Source: Christensenellaceae bacterium Phil10
Lineage (GTDB): Bacteria > Bacillota > Clostridia > Christensenellales > CAG-917
NCBI GenBank assembly: GCA_001940895.1
Contig: MSGY01000016.1
Coordinates: forward strand, 1 to 64,000
Length of the DNA: 64,000 nt
Direction of reading: 5' to 3'
In this document: positions 63,548-64,000 of the stretch, one piece after another
Layout: the number at the start of each line of letters is the position of its first letter
Position numbering within the stretch: the first letter of the stretch is position 1
Notes under the pieces: model-generated
Told to the model about the DNA's origin: nothing
The model's input: only the letters and a program-made list of their open reading frames with translations
Database searches by the model: none
Translations under genes and position numbers: made by a program

Positions 63548-64000
63548 GGACTATAACGAAAAATCGCTCGAATTGCACAAACGCTTAAAAGGCAAAATAG
63601 AAGTGATATCGAAGGTTAAGGTCGATACGGCCGACGCTCTTGCAACGGCATACACCCCGGGCGTCGCCGCGCCTTGTATCGAAATCCACAATAATCCCGA
63701 AACTTCGTACGACTATACTTCGCGTGGTAATCTCGTTGCCGTTATCAGCGACGGAAGCGCCGTTCTGGGACTCGGCAACATCGGCGGTCTTGCCGGTATG
63801 CCCGTAATGGAAGGAAAATGCGTGCTTTTTAAGGAGTTCGGCGGCGTCGACGCTTTTCCCGTATGTCTTTCGACGCAGGATTCGGACGAAATCGTAAAAA
63901 CCGTAAAATATCTCGAGCCGAGTTTCGGAGGAATTAACCTTGAAGATATCGCAAGCCCCCGTTGTTTCGAGATTGAGCGTCGTCTGAACGAGTGTATGGA
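63548..64000 (+). CDS. NAD(P)-dependent malic enzyme (partial, runs off the window)
   Basis: The first 151 codons of a malic enzyme. KLKG-type start, then VDTADALATAYTPGVAAPC, GNLVAVISDGSAVLGLGNIG and GGVDAFPVCLSTQDSDEIV are diagnostic; GLAGMPVMEGKCVLFKEFGG follows. It oxidatively decarboxylates malate to pyruvate. The catalytic tyrosine and lysine region is here; the NAD domain lies beyond the window. RBS AAGGA is about 12 bases from the ATG, a long spacing. Confidence 0.94.

Overview
The window looks like a chromosomal segment of an anaerobic, fermentative member of Bacillota, most likely class Clostridia. The grounds are the CtsR-McsA-McsB-ClpC operon under a CtsR operator, a CIRCE-controlled hrcA-grpE-dnaK-dnaJ operon, NfnAB, indolepyruvate:ferredoxin oxidoreductase, Pta-AckA and a YlbJ sporulation-type membrane protein. 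Codon use is rich in GAC, GTC and GCG, which suggests a mid-range GC genome rather than a classical AT-rich Clostridium. I cannot name the genus from sequence alone.

Layout. 1-5.7 kb is the scrambled remnant of a conjugative element: dinD, a fused ArdC/metallopeptidase/helix-bundle protein, a DUF6291-like gene, the 3' part of a group II intron, a VirB2-like pilin gene, and an ORF that joins pieces of three unrelated proteins. 5.7-11 kb is the CtsR heat-shock operon followed by convergent hpf. 11-23 kb holds sugar and nucleotide housekeeping (isomerase, pgi, yfbR), a possible structured RNA, an aconitase-superfamily hydratase with a 48-residue-repeat membrane protein, nth, nfnAB, obgE and yhbY. 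23.3-28.7 kb is a paaK-iorA-iorB-paaK-ACT operon for aromatic 2-oxoacid oxidation. 28.7-32.8 kb holds folate, rRNA-modification and CoA genes (5-FCL, rsmD, coaD) and the convergent ylbJ/tmcAL pair. 32.9-38.7 kb holds pta-ackA, yceD-rpmF, a TrmH-family methyltransferase, yebC and proA.

38.8-41.1 kb is an Fe-S assembly module in which an Rrf2 regulator is fused in one ORF to the cysteine desulfurase NifS, followed by NifU and a 47-residue protein. 41.2-42.6 kb has GDPD and LUD-domain genes. 42.7-53.7 kb is lepA-hemW and then the dnaK operon with prmA, rsmE, mtaB and a HIT protein. 53.8-56.2 kb has rpsU and three less well known genes. Two divergent tRNA genes, Val(CAC) and Ala(CGC), lie at 56.3-56.5 kb, next to a GPH transporter that has lost its N-terminus. 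The window ends with hydrolases (metallophosphoesterase, M20 peptidase, amidohydrolase), a two-gene membrane-protein pair (one DUF5058-like), and the start of malic enzyme.

How the genes fit together: two heat-shock regulons (CtsR and HrcA) are both present with visible operators. Energy metabolism genes point to fermentation through acetyl phosphate, ferredoxin-linked oxidation of aryl pyruvates, and NAD(P)H/ferredoxin exchange by NfnAB. The most unusual items are the Rrf2-NifS fusion, the three-part chimeric ORF and the intron remnant at the left edge, the exact 48-residue repeat protein, a 12-bp hairpin at the dnaJ start, and promoters placed so that transcripts would be leaderless.
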